Below, piece after piece: positions 34,927 to 47,400 of a DNA stretch of 64,000 bases (within the stretch, counting starts at the first letter, position 1; each line of letters starts with the position of its first letter). The translations under genes and the position numbers were made by a program. The notes below the pieces were generated by a model, which saw only the letters and a program-made list of their open reading frames with translations, did not search any database and had not been told where the DNA came from. This DNA comes from Ganoderma boninense (Eukaryota > Basidiomycota > Agaricomycetes > Polyporales > Polyporaceae), in contig CM035311.1 of the NCBI GenBank assembly GCA_002900995.3, positions 2,666,001 to 2,730,000 on the forward strand, written 5' to 3'.

Positions 34927-37023
34927 AAGCGTCCAGTAGAATACTTTCTGGCCATCTTCTACATAGTGCCCGCTGGTGCTCCGTTTTTGGTAGAGGAGCC
35001 CATTGAGCATCCCTCGGCCTCGGGTGTTCGGACAGTTTTTAGGTTTTCATCCGCCGTTGTGTTGTCGGAGATCGTTGCAAAGAAGCACTCTTCATCATGG
35101 TCGTAGTACTTAATTGAAACCTTGTACATACTACAGAGGGGGCATTTGAGATTTGGATTCATTGCATTGTCCCGCACTTCAGAATTCTCGCGCGCAGGTC
35201 TTTGGTCAGCGCGCAGCAGCTACAAGTGTTCCACATTCCACACGGAGATGACATGAACCGAACACGGCGAGCGCTGCGGCTGATTTTGGCGGGGCTTCCC
35301 TGCTCAAGTTGTTGGAGAAGCCACCGAAGCCCAGCGGGTATCCCGGGCAAGGTCTGCAAGGTACTTAGAACTGGTGCGGCGGACTGTCATTGACTGTCAC
35401 CCGTTCGATGCCATCGTCGTTTGCCGGCGGATAATTTACAGTGCCTTGCATAATTGCGTGAACGCGCCGAAAAATTCCCGCAGGCGCTTATATGTTCGCC
35501 TACCAAATCAGGACGCCTGGGAAGCTTCAGAAGCGAGTTGGTGACCTTGATGTGACATGTCTCCCGGATGGCATGGGTGCCTCCCCAAGCTGCTGAGGGC
35601 CCAAATGGTAAACTAGGAGGCACGTTGAGAACCACTGAGCCCTCCAGGAAGTAGACAAGCGTGGGGGACAAGGAGAACAGTCAGGCTGAAGTTAAGACCA
35701 GTAGAGGCGCACAGGCGGCGTTGGCGTTGCATGTGACCGTGATCCATCCGCATTTGGTAGGCGAGGTATAAGCGCCGGCTGGGGATTTTTCGGCGCGTTC
35801 ACGCAATTATGCAAAGCACTGTATAATATAAGTTGGTCTGCGGTCAGGCGTCTATCAAACCACATTCCCAATTTGGTGAATACGGGACCGCCGCCACGTC
35901 TCCGCATCTGGCGCCCGCGTGCTTCTTCCCATCCGCCGACGGCCCTCCCTCTCAGTCTCTGGCAACCTCGGCTGGCTTTGTGCTCTGACCCAATTGTCTG
36001 CTCGTCTGACATTCAGCGAATTCCCTCCCAGGCTGTCGGCAGCGGCTTGATCTAACACGGAGCATGTTTCGCCTCGGGCTCCGAACAAAGGTTACCATGG
36101 CCTCCGGCCGCGCCGCAAATTTGCCTGGACACGTTCATCTCCTGGTGTTCTTGTGTTTAGGATGCTCTCTGCCCAGCCTCCAGCCCACAAAGCACCTGTT
36201 GGACGGACCTCAGAGGTCCGATCTGTATGGTCCTCGTTGCATCCAGGATTCCAGGTCGCGGAGGTCTCCGGAGGCCTCCGGTTTTGGGTGACTTGCGATC
36301 CGAACAATTCCCATAATTCTGGTGAGTTCTCCTTCAACAAATTCCTTCATCTTGATTATTCCGTCGGCATAGTATGCGTGACTGTCTGTCCTGCGGCGCT
36401 GCTGTTATCCTCGACGCCCCGAGGCACACAGTCTCTGCTTGGTCCCTGCCTGGGGAGAGTTTTCCACGCTCTCCTCTCCTAAACGTCGCTGCACACGTAA
36501 CTTGGCCTCGATTGCAGCCAGCTTCACGTGCAAAGCACGCGTGTTGTCGTACCTGTGTCTTCGGTACGCCAGGCTATGTTGGCGCTACAGTGAGACATCT
36601 AAGACACCGGTGCGCTTCCCGGGCTTCTCTGTGCACTCCTGCCCGTTCCAGCAGTTGCGTCGTTCCTTCAGAATTCTGTAGAATGGAGAGGACCCTGCCG
36701 CCGCGACGCGCGTACACCTTGGCTGCACTTGCTGTGGCGATGGCAGCACTTCCACGTCAATCTGTATGCCCAGCCTCGAGAAGGTGCCGCCGCCGGATTA
36801 GGACGGGCGCTAAGTTCACTGACGCGCGGACGCGCAAGCCTGCATGGGGGCGGGGCGGGGTCGACGCTTTGTCTCTCGAGCAGGTCTATAATACCTGGGG
36901 CCCAGCGTTTTTTGCAGAAAGCCGGGTGTTGTTCTCTCCCACCTCCCTTGTTCCCCATCCAGCCACCCAACCTTGTTCTCTCTCTCCCCTCCCCCTTCTG
37001 CGTTGCAGTTCTGAGACGAGCTG
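34927..37023. other. 2.1 kb intergenic containing a MITE
   Basis: Apart from the element at 35439-35821, no gene is supported. ORFs at 36374-37024 and 36668-37486 are GC-rich shadows. The last 150 bp are pyrimidine-rich and end in the 5' leader of the next gene. Confidence 0.45.
35439..35821. mobile_element. 383 bp MITE, TA target duplication (Tc1/mariner/pogo type)
   Basis: The ends CAGTGCCTTGCATAATTGCG (35439 onward) and its inverse ending GCAAAGCACTG (to 35821) are flanked by TA on both sides (35437-35438 and 35822-35823). The inverted repeats run about 68 bp (ending near CGCCTACCAAAT) with a few mismatches and one small length difference. There is no coding capacity. CAGT...ACTG ends with TA duplication are the hallmark of the Tc1/mariner superfamily. 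Confidence 0.85.
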
Positions 37024-38412
37024 ATGCCGCGGCCCAACAACCCCAAGCCCCCGGGGATATTGCGGGACGTGCCATCACACATGGTAGGCGGTTCCGGCAC
37101 CTTGTTCGCGGTGGAGACGTGTCCGTGCTCATGGAATTTGTCTTTCTGCTCAGTTCGCGAGCTGGAACGCTCACGCGATGCCACCTAACGATGTCCCTGT
37201 TGGGTCTCCGCCGTGCGAATTTGTCTGGATCGCCTCCGACTCGCAACTGGCCACAATCCCGGTTTCGCAGGCTTCCACAGTACAAGCAGCCCCCAGCCCC
37301 CCCGTAAGTCCCGTGTGGTTGTCCGTGACGTTGCCGGGGCGTTCTTTCTCTGACCACAACGCCGCGCGAAGCAGGTTGCCGGACCCTCTCATCCGCATGC
37401 ACGTGTGGACCACGAGGTCCAAGAGAGCACCTCGGCGGATCCCATTCGGCGCTCCCACAGACAACCGACGAGAGGGGCTGCGCCAATCCACATCCCCCCT
37501 CCCAACATTTTTGTCGATGACGTGCCCATCACCACCACAGACTACGGATTCTCTTCGCCTTCTCCCTGCGCTCTCCCAGCCGCTGCCTCCTACTCGCCCC
37601 ATGCCCCTTCCCCCCACGCGTCGCGCTTCCACCCGTACCTTCCCCCGAGTCACCGACGCCCTTCCCAGCAAGCCACGCGGCCGGAGGAGACCCACACGTC
37701 GCCAGGTGACATCTATGAAGCGGACACCCCCCGTTACGCGAGTGGCGGCGACGACGACGTGCCGCGTCAAGGCATGATGCACGACTCGGAGCCTGAGGTG
37801 CGCTCGACATCCTATCACGATCCCGATTCTGGCTTGTACCCGCGGTTTTCCGTCGACCCGGCCACGGGGGCGTATTACTGGGCGGGCACGATGAACCTCG
37901 CCGCCCTCGACGAGCCGGCCGTCCAGAGGGTGCCATCGCGCTATTATGGCACCGACGTCCCCATGCCCGATGACCACCTCCCTCATGGCCATCAGAACGC
38001 ACCGCCATTCCAATTCCCTCCCTTCGTGTACCCGCCTGCGTTCCCGCACGAGGTGCCGCCTTTCTTCGGACAGAACGGCAACGGCGTCGCTGGGCCCGCC
38101 CAGGCCTATCCACAGGAGGAGGAGGATATCGTCATGGGCGACGACCAGCAGGACCTGTACCAGCAGGGGCAGGGATATGCGAACCCTTACCCCCACTGGG
38201 GCATCCCCGAGTCTCAAGACGGCTGGAACGCCCCTCTGCTCCACGCTTCAGCTGTCGGCCCGTCCGCGAGCCACGAACCTCTGGCGGCTGATCCCCAGGC
38301 TGGTCTCTTCGACGCGCCCTTGCGTGCTGGGTTTCCGACTCCCGGCGGATGGCCCTTCCAGCCACACGATGGAAATCCGCAGCCTCCGCAGGGCTCTTAT
38401 GGACAATATTAA
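37024..38412 (+). CDS. Pro-rich disordered protein, paralogue of the gene at 40993
   Basis: Exons are 37024..37083 (20 codons), 37154..37303 (50 codons) and 37375..38412, all phase 0, giving 415 residues. It begins MPRPNNPKPPG; exon 2 starts with Phe. The body is rich in Pro, Tyr, His, Gly and Gln, with segments such as DPDSGLYPRFSVDPATGAYY and FQFPPFVYPPAFPHEVPPFF, and an acidic patch (EEEDIVMGDDQQDLY). It ends PQGSYGQY. The 20/50-codon exon pattern is exactly that of the gene at 40993, and the start of exon 3 also aligns, so the two are paralogues. No known domain is recognised. Tyr/Gln/Pro-rich composition is typical of condensate-forming or transcription-related proteins, which is inference only. 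Confidence 0.72.
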
Positions 38413-40992
38413 TGGTGATTGTCTTTGCCTCGACACGCCCTCATGACCTTCATGACTATGACCCTTACGCCACAATACAACCGCTGTGTGCTCCGTAGAG
38501 GGCACTGTTCAATGTTCACGGCTCACCCACGGACTCTGCCATCACGATCATTTCCTCAGAAACTCGTATGGTTTCTCGTGATGGACATAAATCCTCGCTT
38601 TCGTTTCTGTTCTGTTGACTGTCGAATGCAATGCTGTACATGATATGTTACGCTACTTACTGATTTCGTTCTATCGATTCACAACCCCGTTTTGCCCTCA
38701 CACTACTTATAGGTACATATACAGATACAGTTTTCGTTTTGTCGATTTAGAACGCTTGTTTTGCTACGTTAGAATGCTGTCCTATAGTTGTATCGATTAC
38801 ATGCTGTACAAAGGAGAATAGCTCCCCCGCGTTGATTAATGCCACTGTTGTCCTCGAATAAATGAATCCCCTCCGTCCATCTCATCCAGCACCACTTAAC
38901 ACGACCCATAATCCGGCACCAGGGATAAATTCGATTCGCGCCCGGCGGAAGGGGGCGCTTCAACTTGAACTGAACGATCTGTACTAGGCCGGCTATATGG
39001 CAATGGGGCCCAGGCCTCGTGTCTGCTGCTTAGGCAAGGGCACATCAGAACTTCGCTGTGTCTTGTGTGGTGAAACAACCTCGCGGGCGCCGGGGTGGAC
39101 ATGGTGTTCTAGCCTCAAAGGAGGATCGAGGCGCCCAGTGTCCTCGGTGCAGATTGAGCGGTTGGAGGAGGGGCGCGGGGCGTCGCATTTCTTCCGTCCT
39201 CACAATGAGGCCGAGTCAGGACTTGTGTTCCGACTCCCATGTCGGACCTGCCAGCGTCGGGATCCGATCAGTGGCAGACAGGGGACTGTATGCATCAGCG
39301 AAGCCTGCGGGAGAGCTTCGTGTATCAAAGAAGAGCCCGAACGAAGGGATGAAACCACGAACCTACGCCGAAGGAGAGGTGCTGGATACAGTTGTCGTCA
39401 AGGATATGCATGGAAGCTTGAGCGGAAGTGTTCCAAGTCCCACACGAGTCCTCACGTGAATCTTTTGTGTCGGCGGCAGCGACTTGGCTTCTGGCATCGA
39501 TATCTCTATATCTGTTGTGCCTGTGCTCGTTCGCAAGTGAGGAAATGACGGAAAGGAAGCACTGAATGGTAACCTTATAAATTCTCGCCTCCCTTATAGC
39601 ACGAATCTCGCAGGAGATATTCAAGTGCTCGTGTCCGGGTGTCGTCCAAGTTCGAGCTGCAGGAAAGCCACATGCAGTTGAATTTGAAGTTGGAAGTCCA
39701 CGCCTGGACCTGAGGGCGGATGAGCGCCCAGTGTCTGAGGGCCACCGGCAACCTCCGGATCAAACAAAAGCCATAAGTATTTCCAAATATGGGGTCCGGG
39801 TTACCGTCCATGGACCTCCTTGTCGATAGCCACCATTGGTCCGCGTTGACGCCGCATCGAGAACAGAGTCCATTGTCCGTCCTCGTCCTCGTCTCCGACC
39901 GTGTGTCATCGCTGACGTTGTTGTCCCAGCAGCATAATAGCATGCCGTTTTTGCCGATCCAGCCGCTGGTAACTTTATTTGTCGCCGCAGCCTGATGCCT
40001 TATGCAACTGTGTCGCTCTCTGGGACAGGTCTCTTCTGCTTTCCCTGCTCTTCTCCTGTCTTGGAGCGACGGAACCAACGTCTGTTGTGGGTGCGCAGGA
40101 ATCTATCTTTCTCTTCCTGTCATACGTCGTAATCAGAGCGATGCAGGCTGCATGCACTGCCTCTCTTATGCCTTGTGCCCCGCCCTGCTCCGCCTTGTTC
40201 CTCCAGGTGCCAACCCTGGAATCTCGGTGCTCCTTGAACCCACCTCGTGTGCAACGTGCGTTGCGTACGAGGCTGTATGCACAATCGCCGCTCCTTCGAA
40301 TATACATTGTAATTCCCTCCAGGCGACTTCCGTCCTGTTTGTTATTCAGGGTCGGCGACGAAATTCGGCCAGAAGGCACACATTCATTATCCGTGGGGCG
40401 TGCGGCAGCACTTCGTCGTCCATGGACTTGTCCAGCGCTCCTGGCTCCCAGGCAGCCCTCCCGGTGATGCGCCCGCGTTAAAGTGCGCTTCCTCCTTGCC
40501 TAACTCGTGGTTGCCTCGCACGGTTGGACTTGACGCGGTGCTCATCCAGGCCTGTCCCTCCGTTCTCCTTCCTCTTCCGTCCTTTCGGGCAGCCGTAGTC
40601 GGCTCACGGCAGCCGTTCTAGCGCAGGAAAGATGCCTCTTGTCTGTCACGGAAGTTCTCCACAGATCCCTTCCCTCGGAATTGCGGGGCACAGCCTGGAC
40701 TGTCGGTGGATTATTGAAGGTCTCCGGAGGCATCGTCCAAAGTTCTGCGGTACTATCCGGCATTCCATCGTTCTCTGTAATAAATTTATTGGTATCTGGC
40801 TCTATTGTCGGCGGAGAGCACCGTGCCCGTGCCGAATTTTCGGGCGAGGTGCTAGCGCGGGTCAACTCGCCCGCCACCGAGGACGTCGACGCGTTTTTAT
40901 CCCCACTTCACACTCGCCCTCCACATTTTTGCCTCCCTTCGAGACGCCAGAAGACCCAACGCCCTTGTTCTCCCTCGCTTTGTTCTCCTGCG
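38413..40992. other. 2.6 kb intergenic, no gene supported
   Basis: ORFs of 130-180 codons (38997-39548, 39979-40481, 40639-41313) lack splice logic and family patterns. AT-rich stretches near 38,640-38,830 look like 3' flank. The region just before 40,993 is the promoter of the next gene. Confidence 0.45.
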
Positions 40993-42552
40993 ATGCGACG
41001 TCCAGGGATCTCCAAGATCTCCAAGGCGCACCCATCGGTAGACAAGAATATGGTACGCGTTGTTGTTGGTCGTGGTTCGGCTCCTCTACGACTACCCCGC
41101 GAACGTCATCGTCTGATACCTTCCCTTGTCCCCAAGTTCACGGTCTTCCCTCTTCTGGACACTGAACAATTCAGAACGAGTGCACCGCCTCTCACAGGCC
41201 TCGTCGATGACAAGACGGACCTCAACGAGTACGAATACCATCAGCAAGCCAACAAGGCCAAGCACTCGAAGTCTAAGGCGAGCGTCGTGACCACTCTTTG
41301 CACCCCCTTGTAGTTTCTAACAATCCGCCGCCCAAAGGCGGCGACCCCTGTGCCTATCGTGGAACAGGACCTTGCGGACGAAACCGACGCGTCTGAGCCC
41401 ACCAACAACCGGATGAGCTTCCCTCCCGCTCTCGACCCTCCCTCTACCTCCGCGTACCTGGCCGTATCCCCCCGTCATTCCAGCTTCTCCCCCGCGTATG
41501 AGGACCGCGAAATATCCGTGCCCTGCCCCGAATCACCTTCGAACGTGTCGCCCGCTCCGACGATGTACCAACGCCAGGGTTGGAACACCGACGGGGGCTC
41601 TTCAGGCAGCGGTGGCGGTGTCATTGGTATGGTACGCCCCATCTCTTTTCCCCCGCAGTTCCATGGCCAGCCCGCCATGCCCCTTCCTCTGCATCCTCCT
41701 GGAGAACCCGCGTATCCCTCCATGCCGTACGTCGCGTCGTCCACGCATGGCAATGCGCCCGCGCCCAACCCCTCCGCGACCTATGTGGCACCAAACACGG
41801 CCACCTGTGCGCCCTCACGTGACCGTGCAGCTGGAGACGGAGCTTCCACGACGCGCATGGGAAGCGGCAGTGCCTCAGCTCGAGGCCGGCGCCGGCCTCC
41901 CTCTCGTCGCACGTCCACCAATCCCGACCAGCCCCCAACGTCGACCACGGCACGCTACAAGCCATACCCCCGGGATGGCCTCCAGCAACCACAAAACCCC
42001 ATGCCAGCGTTACGCCGTAGCCAGGTCCGAGCCGGGCAACTCGAACGCGTCCCCGCGGCCCCCGCTCATGCTTACTCCGTGCCAGCGGGTCCGTCTTGGG
42101 CTTCGACGTCGACATCGCGGTTGGAGGAACAGCGCGAGGCCGGGGTCGCTATCCCGCCGGGCTACGTCCCCAACTGGCAGCCTGAGGCGACGCCCCGTAG
42201 GGAGAATTTCGTGTATCCTCCGACGGAGGTAGCTACATACAGTAATATTCCGCGTGCTATCCCCAACCAGATGGCGCCGATTTGGACGACAAGCTCGAGT
42301 GCAAGTGCCAGCCCGAGCCCGAGTTCAAGCTCGACCTTCTCTTGGGCTCCGGTTTCGGACACTGCTTCCGCCCCCGCCCCCGTTGCCTCGCAGCTAGTAC
42401 CGCCGCCAGCGATGTACGGAGGACTTTGGAGCCCCATGGGCGCGGATGTGGGTTCAGCCCAAGCTCAGCTCCGAGCAATGATGGACGAACTGTACAACGG
42501 CGGCAACATGAACGGCGGCGGTCCATCCGGAAGTCAACCCCGCCGCCCGTGA
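40993..42552 (+). CDS. Pro/Ser/Thr-rich disordered protein, paralogue of the gene at 37024
   Basis: Exons are 40993..41052 (20 codons), 41137..41286 (50 codons) and 41338..42552, all phase 0, giving 474 residues. Intron 2 is 51 bp with an ideal CTAAC branch sequence at 41317-41321. It begins MRRPGISKISKAHPSVDKNM; exon 2 encodes FTVFPLLDTEQFRTSAPPL, then a basic stretch ending KAKHSKSKASV. The third exon is low-complexity: Pro/Ser/Ala, Arg-rich RGRRRPPSRRTS, and a Ser run near residue 400 (TTSSSASASPSPSSSS). A short helix (AQLRAMMDELYNGG) sits near the C-terminus. Exon architecture and the early part of exon 3 (EQDLADETDASEPTNN against DHEVQESTSADPIRR) tie it to the 37024 gene. Confidence 0.72.
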
Positions 42553-43400
42553 ATGCGCTCCTGCGGGTGCGCATATCATCATTAAAAAAAGCAACGCCGT
42601 GACGGCAGCCTCCTGCCGTGATGGTCAGCATCTGTGATCGAGAGCCTCGCCACTATTCAAGAACGTGAACAGCAAATCCACCACTCAGAATACACTCCAA
42701 AACCCGTACTGATACCCTCGACTTCTGCGACGCATCTATACATCCGGCTTGAACTCGCACACAACTGGAGTCCAGGAGAACCTAGAGTGCCGCCGCCCCG
42801 GGCCCGCATGCATCGCATGCATGAGGCTGCATGCACCGCTGCACATCCACCACCACCACCATCGTCATCATTGGTTCATGCTCGTCTCTCTATGCATGCC
42901 TTCGTCTGGTATACACCTCACCCTCGTCCATCCACAAGTCGATCCCGCCACCCGTTGATGCACTTCTGCGAGTGCACGTCATCGTCATCAAAAGCAACAG
43001 CGACACCGTGGCGGCTGCCTCCTGGGCGCCGTGATGGTTAGCATCTGTAATTATTCAAGAACGTGAACGTCAAACACACCACTCAACACCTTGAACACAC
43101 TTCCATATCCCATACCCCATACCCCATACCCCACACCCCATATCCCATACCCCCGACTTCTGCCGCAGCGCATATCTATATCCTATGTGCTTGGCTTACA
43201 ATTCGAACGCAACGGGAGTCCAGCAGAACCTAGACGGACAGCCGTCCACCCACATCGAAATGTCGCATGCGCTGCTGTACACCCACCGTCGTCATCGTCA
43301 TCGTCATTCGTGAACGTCCACGCTCGTTTATCCATGCCAACTGTCATTTCTTGCACACCTCTGCCGCTCCACCGCGGCCGCTCGCTATCCATAATACATA
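42541..43400 (+). repeat. Two-copy direct repeat (about 410 bp unit) at the 3' end of the 40993 gene
   Basis: The unit starting CGCCGCCCGTGAATGCG at about 42541 (the last codons and stop of the gene) recurs from about 42950 as CGCCACCCGTTGATGC. Both units contain in order GTGATGGT.AGCATCTGT, ATTCAAGAACGTGAAC, GGAGTCCAG.AGAACCTAGA and a CATCGTCATC run. Identity is roughly 75-80% by eye. The first unit therefore includes the end of the coding region. Confidence 0.75.
43102..43153 (+). repeat. Heptamer microsatellite (CCCATAC)n
   Basis: About seven imperfect units of CCCATAC/CCCATAT occupy roughly 50 bp within the second repeat unit. The first unit lacks this expansion. Confidence 0.8.
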
Positions 43401-44418
43401 CCATGTACAACTTAACCTCTGCTGAATGCCGTCGATGAGAGACGGGCGCAATTGGGTGTGGTGTGCGGTCGTGCGGGTATACTTACGGAGCCGAAGCCAA
43501 AGTATAGGTCCGCGAGACGACAGCCCTCACAAGGTCATGGCTCTTCGGAGTCTTCTAATGAATGAAAGCCGTTGATCGTCAACCATGAACGCCAACGGCA
43601 CCGCCTTGACCAGCCGCCAACTCTGCTCAGGCGAAGAGAATTCAACAAGGAAAAAACAAGGACGTGCATATATTCATATACGCATATATTCTATCTACCA
43701 TTAACTTTACACGCAACCGGCGGGGGTAACCAGGGAACCTTCGAATCCGGGACGGGAACAAATACACACCACGAACAACGCCAGACGCCCCCTCTGCACC
43801 CGAAGCTACATAGCTATAGCCTCTCAATCCCTCGCCGCCGCCGTCGCCGCCATCATCATCATCGAACGAATGCAATCATTAGCCTAGTTTCTCCTCGCGG
43901 GGGACGAGGGACGCAAGGCGGAGGGGTATAGCGTATACGAGTGGTGGTGCAGTGCAGTGGATGATGAGACACACGAGTCGGCGGAGCGTACTAAGCTAAG
44001 TAAACGAGAGGCGGCGACGCTGACAGTGGGGGAGGGAGAGAGGGAGGGTCGATACCGGATAGGAATAAGCAGAAAGCGAGGACGGGGACAGCTCAGTAGA
44101 GGTAGAGGCAGAGGTGGAGAGGAGGTATAAAAAAAGAGAGAGCCAAAGGACAGTGGGGACGGCGCGGTGAGTTTTCGTAAAACGTAACGAGAGCCAGAGG
44201 GAGGGGCAGGGGGCAGGGGCAACATCATATAGAAACAAGATACAAGAGGGAGGGATCGGTGTGCAGAGTTCGTGAAGGGCGCGTGAGGCAGGGGGAGGGG
44301 GGCGAGGGGAGACAACATGGTGAGCGCGTGGGCAGGGTGGCGACTCGAAGGGCGTGCGTTGGAGAGAGAGAGGTCCGGCTGTACTAGATAAATACACATA
44401 GAAGGAGCAACCGAGCAA
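43401..44418. other. 1.0 kb intergenic, downstream of two convergent genes
   Basis: No gene is supported. Low-complexity patches (GCCGCCGTCGCC, CATCATCATC; polypurine runs 44,030-44,330) probably include the 3' UTR of the minus-strand scaffold gene. Confidence 0.45.
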
Positions 44419-47400
44419 CTACTCGCGGGCGACCCAGTCAGTACTTCGCGAGACCAGCTCGATCGAGCTGTCGATCGTCCAGAACAGCCGCTCGATTGCG
44501 CTCCTGCCGCTCCAGCTCTTCTGGTCGCGGAGCACCTTGGCCTGTGATGCAGGAAAAAAAAATAGAAAAACACGATGAGCACGCTGGCATCCCCGTCAGC
44601 ACCCAATATCGGCAACGCACCTGCTGGGCACCAAAGTTGCGCTGATCGAGCGCGAACGTGTCCGCCTGGTCGTCCAGCGCCTCCGCCAAGATCTGCATGT
44701 CCTGCATGATCGACTGGATGGCGCGCACCGCGCTCATCGTCAACAGCTCCTTCCTGTTCCGCGTCACAGGCCCGCCCTCCCGTGCTGGGGGCGGCAGTGT
44801 CGCCGTGACGTTCTGGAGCACCGTGTGCAGGATCCGCCGCGTCTCGCTCATCAGCTTCTGCGCCTGCGGCACGTTTCGCCGCGACACCAGCACGAGCATG
44901 CGCGTAATCATGTCCGACGCGAGCAGCTCCATCCGCCGCCGCACGATCACCGGGTCGGACCCGTTGGGCGCTGGCGTGCGCGGCCGGCTGCCGGTGTTCG
45001 GGAGGAGGGTGACGGTGAGGAGGACGGGGTGCGCGAGCCGCGAGACGTTCTTGGCCGCGTTGGGGTCGAAGAACGAGCCGTCGACCTCGAACACGGGCAC
45101 CTCGTCGATCATGCGGTCCATCATGCCCTCCGCGAGGTCCGGGAAGTCCCCAATCGACATCGCGTCGAGGCCCATGCGCTGGTTGAACACGTCCGTCGCG
45201 TTGAGCGTGCGCGACGAGTGGCCGTGCAGCGCGGCGACGGCGCTCTGCGCGACGTCGCTGTTGTCGAGCTCGAGCTCGACGAGCATCTCCTTGCGCTCGC
45301 CGTAGCGCAGCTCGCCGACCTCCACGTCGACGTCGCGCCCGTCCGACGAGAGGATCGCGAGCGGGCCCCCCGAGATCTTGCGGATCCGGAACCGGTTCCC
45401 GTCGACGATCTTGAGGTGCAGCTTCATGTTCGCGAGCCCGATGCTCATCATGCCCCCGATGCACCCCGCGAGGCAGTCCCGCAGGTCGTACCAGTCCTTC
45501 ACGAACGTGTACGTCCCGCTCGTGTGGTTCGACATCAGCCAGAGCGACGCGGGGTCGTGCGAGCGGCCGTAGCCGAACGAGTGGATCGGCACGTTCGCCG
45601 CCTCGGCGCGCGCGAGGACAAGGTCCATCTGCGCCCGCCGCGTGGTCTCCGACGAGTCGCTGACAAGCACGAACCCGGAGACGGGGTTCCGCGACTTGCG
45701 CTGCAGCACAACGTCAAGGCCTGTGCAAGTGTAAGTAAGTCGCGACGCGACACGACGCGCGACATTGACAACCGCCGATCAGTCCAGCGTCCGTCACGAT
45801 GACGAGAGGGCAAGTGACATACCGTTGTTGACGGCCGTCACGACGTCCGTCTTCTCTTCCTGCGATCCGCGGACCACGAACTCGTCATCGAAGTCCTCGC
45901 GGCGCCCGATGTCCTCCACGAACTTCACGAGGCGCTGCCGGCTCTGCGGCTTGCCGACGCTCAGGAACGGCGTGCGCCGCACGCGGCCGCCGATGCCGAC
46001 CTCGAACGTGACCAGGCTCAGGCGGTCCTTCGACGACAGCGCGTGCAGGATGAAGTCGAGGCTGTTCCTGATGACGCGCACCTTGAGTGCCGCGGTGCTC
46101 GGCGTCGCGTTGGGCCCAGGCACGGAGATGACGAGGATGAGGTCCATGGGCGGGTGCGCGAGGGGCGCGAGCGAGTTGGACGGGCCCGTCGACATGTGCG
46201 GCGCGACGAGCGGCTGCGGCGCGGGCGACGAGTACCGGCTCATCTCCTCGTCCTCGTCGAGCGTCGACAGTTTCTGCTGGAGGCCGAGCCGCGCCGGTCC
46301 GAGCGACGCAGAGCCGTACGACGTGTTAGAAGACACGGTCGACCGGACGGACCCATTCAGAAGGCTATCGGCGGTACTGACCGTGGTGCCCGTCGTGCTC
46401 CCGCTGAGCATGCGCATCGCCTTCTGGCTCCCGCCGAACTCGTCCGTCAGCATGCGCGCCGCCTTCATGCTCCCGCCGAACTCCTCCAAGTCGGGGGACC
46501 GGCCGTAGTCGGGCGGTGGCTGCTGCGCCTGCACTGTTTGCTGCTGGTAGACCGCAACCAGCACCTGGATGTGCTGCTTCCAAGTCTCCAGCGACGACCG
46601 GTCCTTGAAGATCAGGATGAACGAATCCAGGCGTTCGTCTTCCATGTCGATTGTCAAGGACAGCTCGCCCTGGACCGACGTGTCGGTAACTTGCCTAATG
46701 TGCCGGATATAGATGCGTCCCTTCAGCCGCAGGACACCTCGCTGGGAGCTTCCGCCATTGACTGAGCCCGACCCGGTCCCGTCGCCAAACGCCGACGCGG
46801 CGCCCGCGGAGGACAGCAGCCTGCCCAGTGTGCGTTTCTTCTCCTCGACGACGCAGATGATCGCCTCCTTGAACAGGTACACGAAAAACTCGCGCACGAG
46901 CGCGTCGCGCCGCACGGAGAGCAGGTCGTACATCTGGAGGGCGCCCAAGCCCGAGAGCGGGTGGCCCTTCCAGTCGATGATGCGGCTCCGCAGGTCCTCC
47001 GTGATCGAATTGAATGGCGAGTCCTCATCCTGCTGGATAATCTCGCGCTCAAGCGGCGACGTGAGCGGCTCCCGCGACGGCGACGGCGACATGTGGTGGT
47101 TCGATCCCGTCTGCGATTGCTGGTCGACAGAGATGTGCTGCGATCGAGGTGACATGCCGTACTCGCCGGGCCGGGGCCCTGAGTGGACCGAGTGGCTGCT
47201 TCCATCTCGGGCGAGGCTCGAGTTCTTCTGGTGGGGCGCGTACGAGTCGGACGGGGGCATGACCGAGCCGGGCACGTGGGTGTTTTGCCGTTTTCCGGGG
47301 AGCTCGACGACGACCAGGCATGTTAGTGGCTGGCTCGGGTCTGAGCTACGCGTGATGGATGGGAACTCCGACTGGACGTGAATTGAGGGGGCGACGACGT

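Noticed and set aside
41287..41313. 27 bp intron in the 40993 gene
   Set aside because: Too short to splice; the acceptor at 41337 gives a 51 bp intron with a CTAAC branch site and the same phase.
43884..45464. Minus-strand 526-codon ORF
   Set aside because: Overlaps the scaffold gene in another frame and runs into its intron and 3' flank; composition is random Arg/Ala/Ser-rich.
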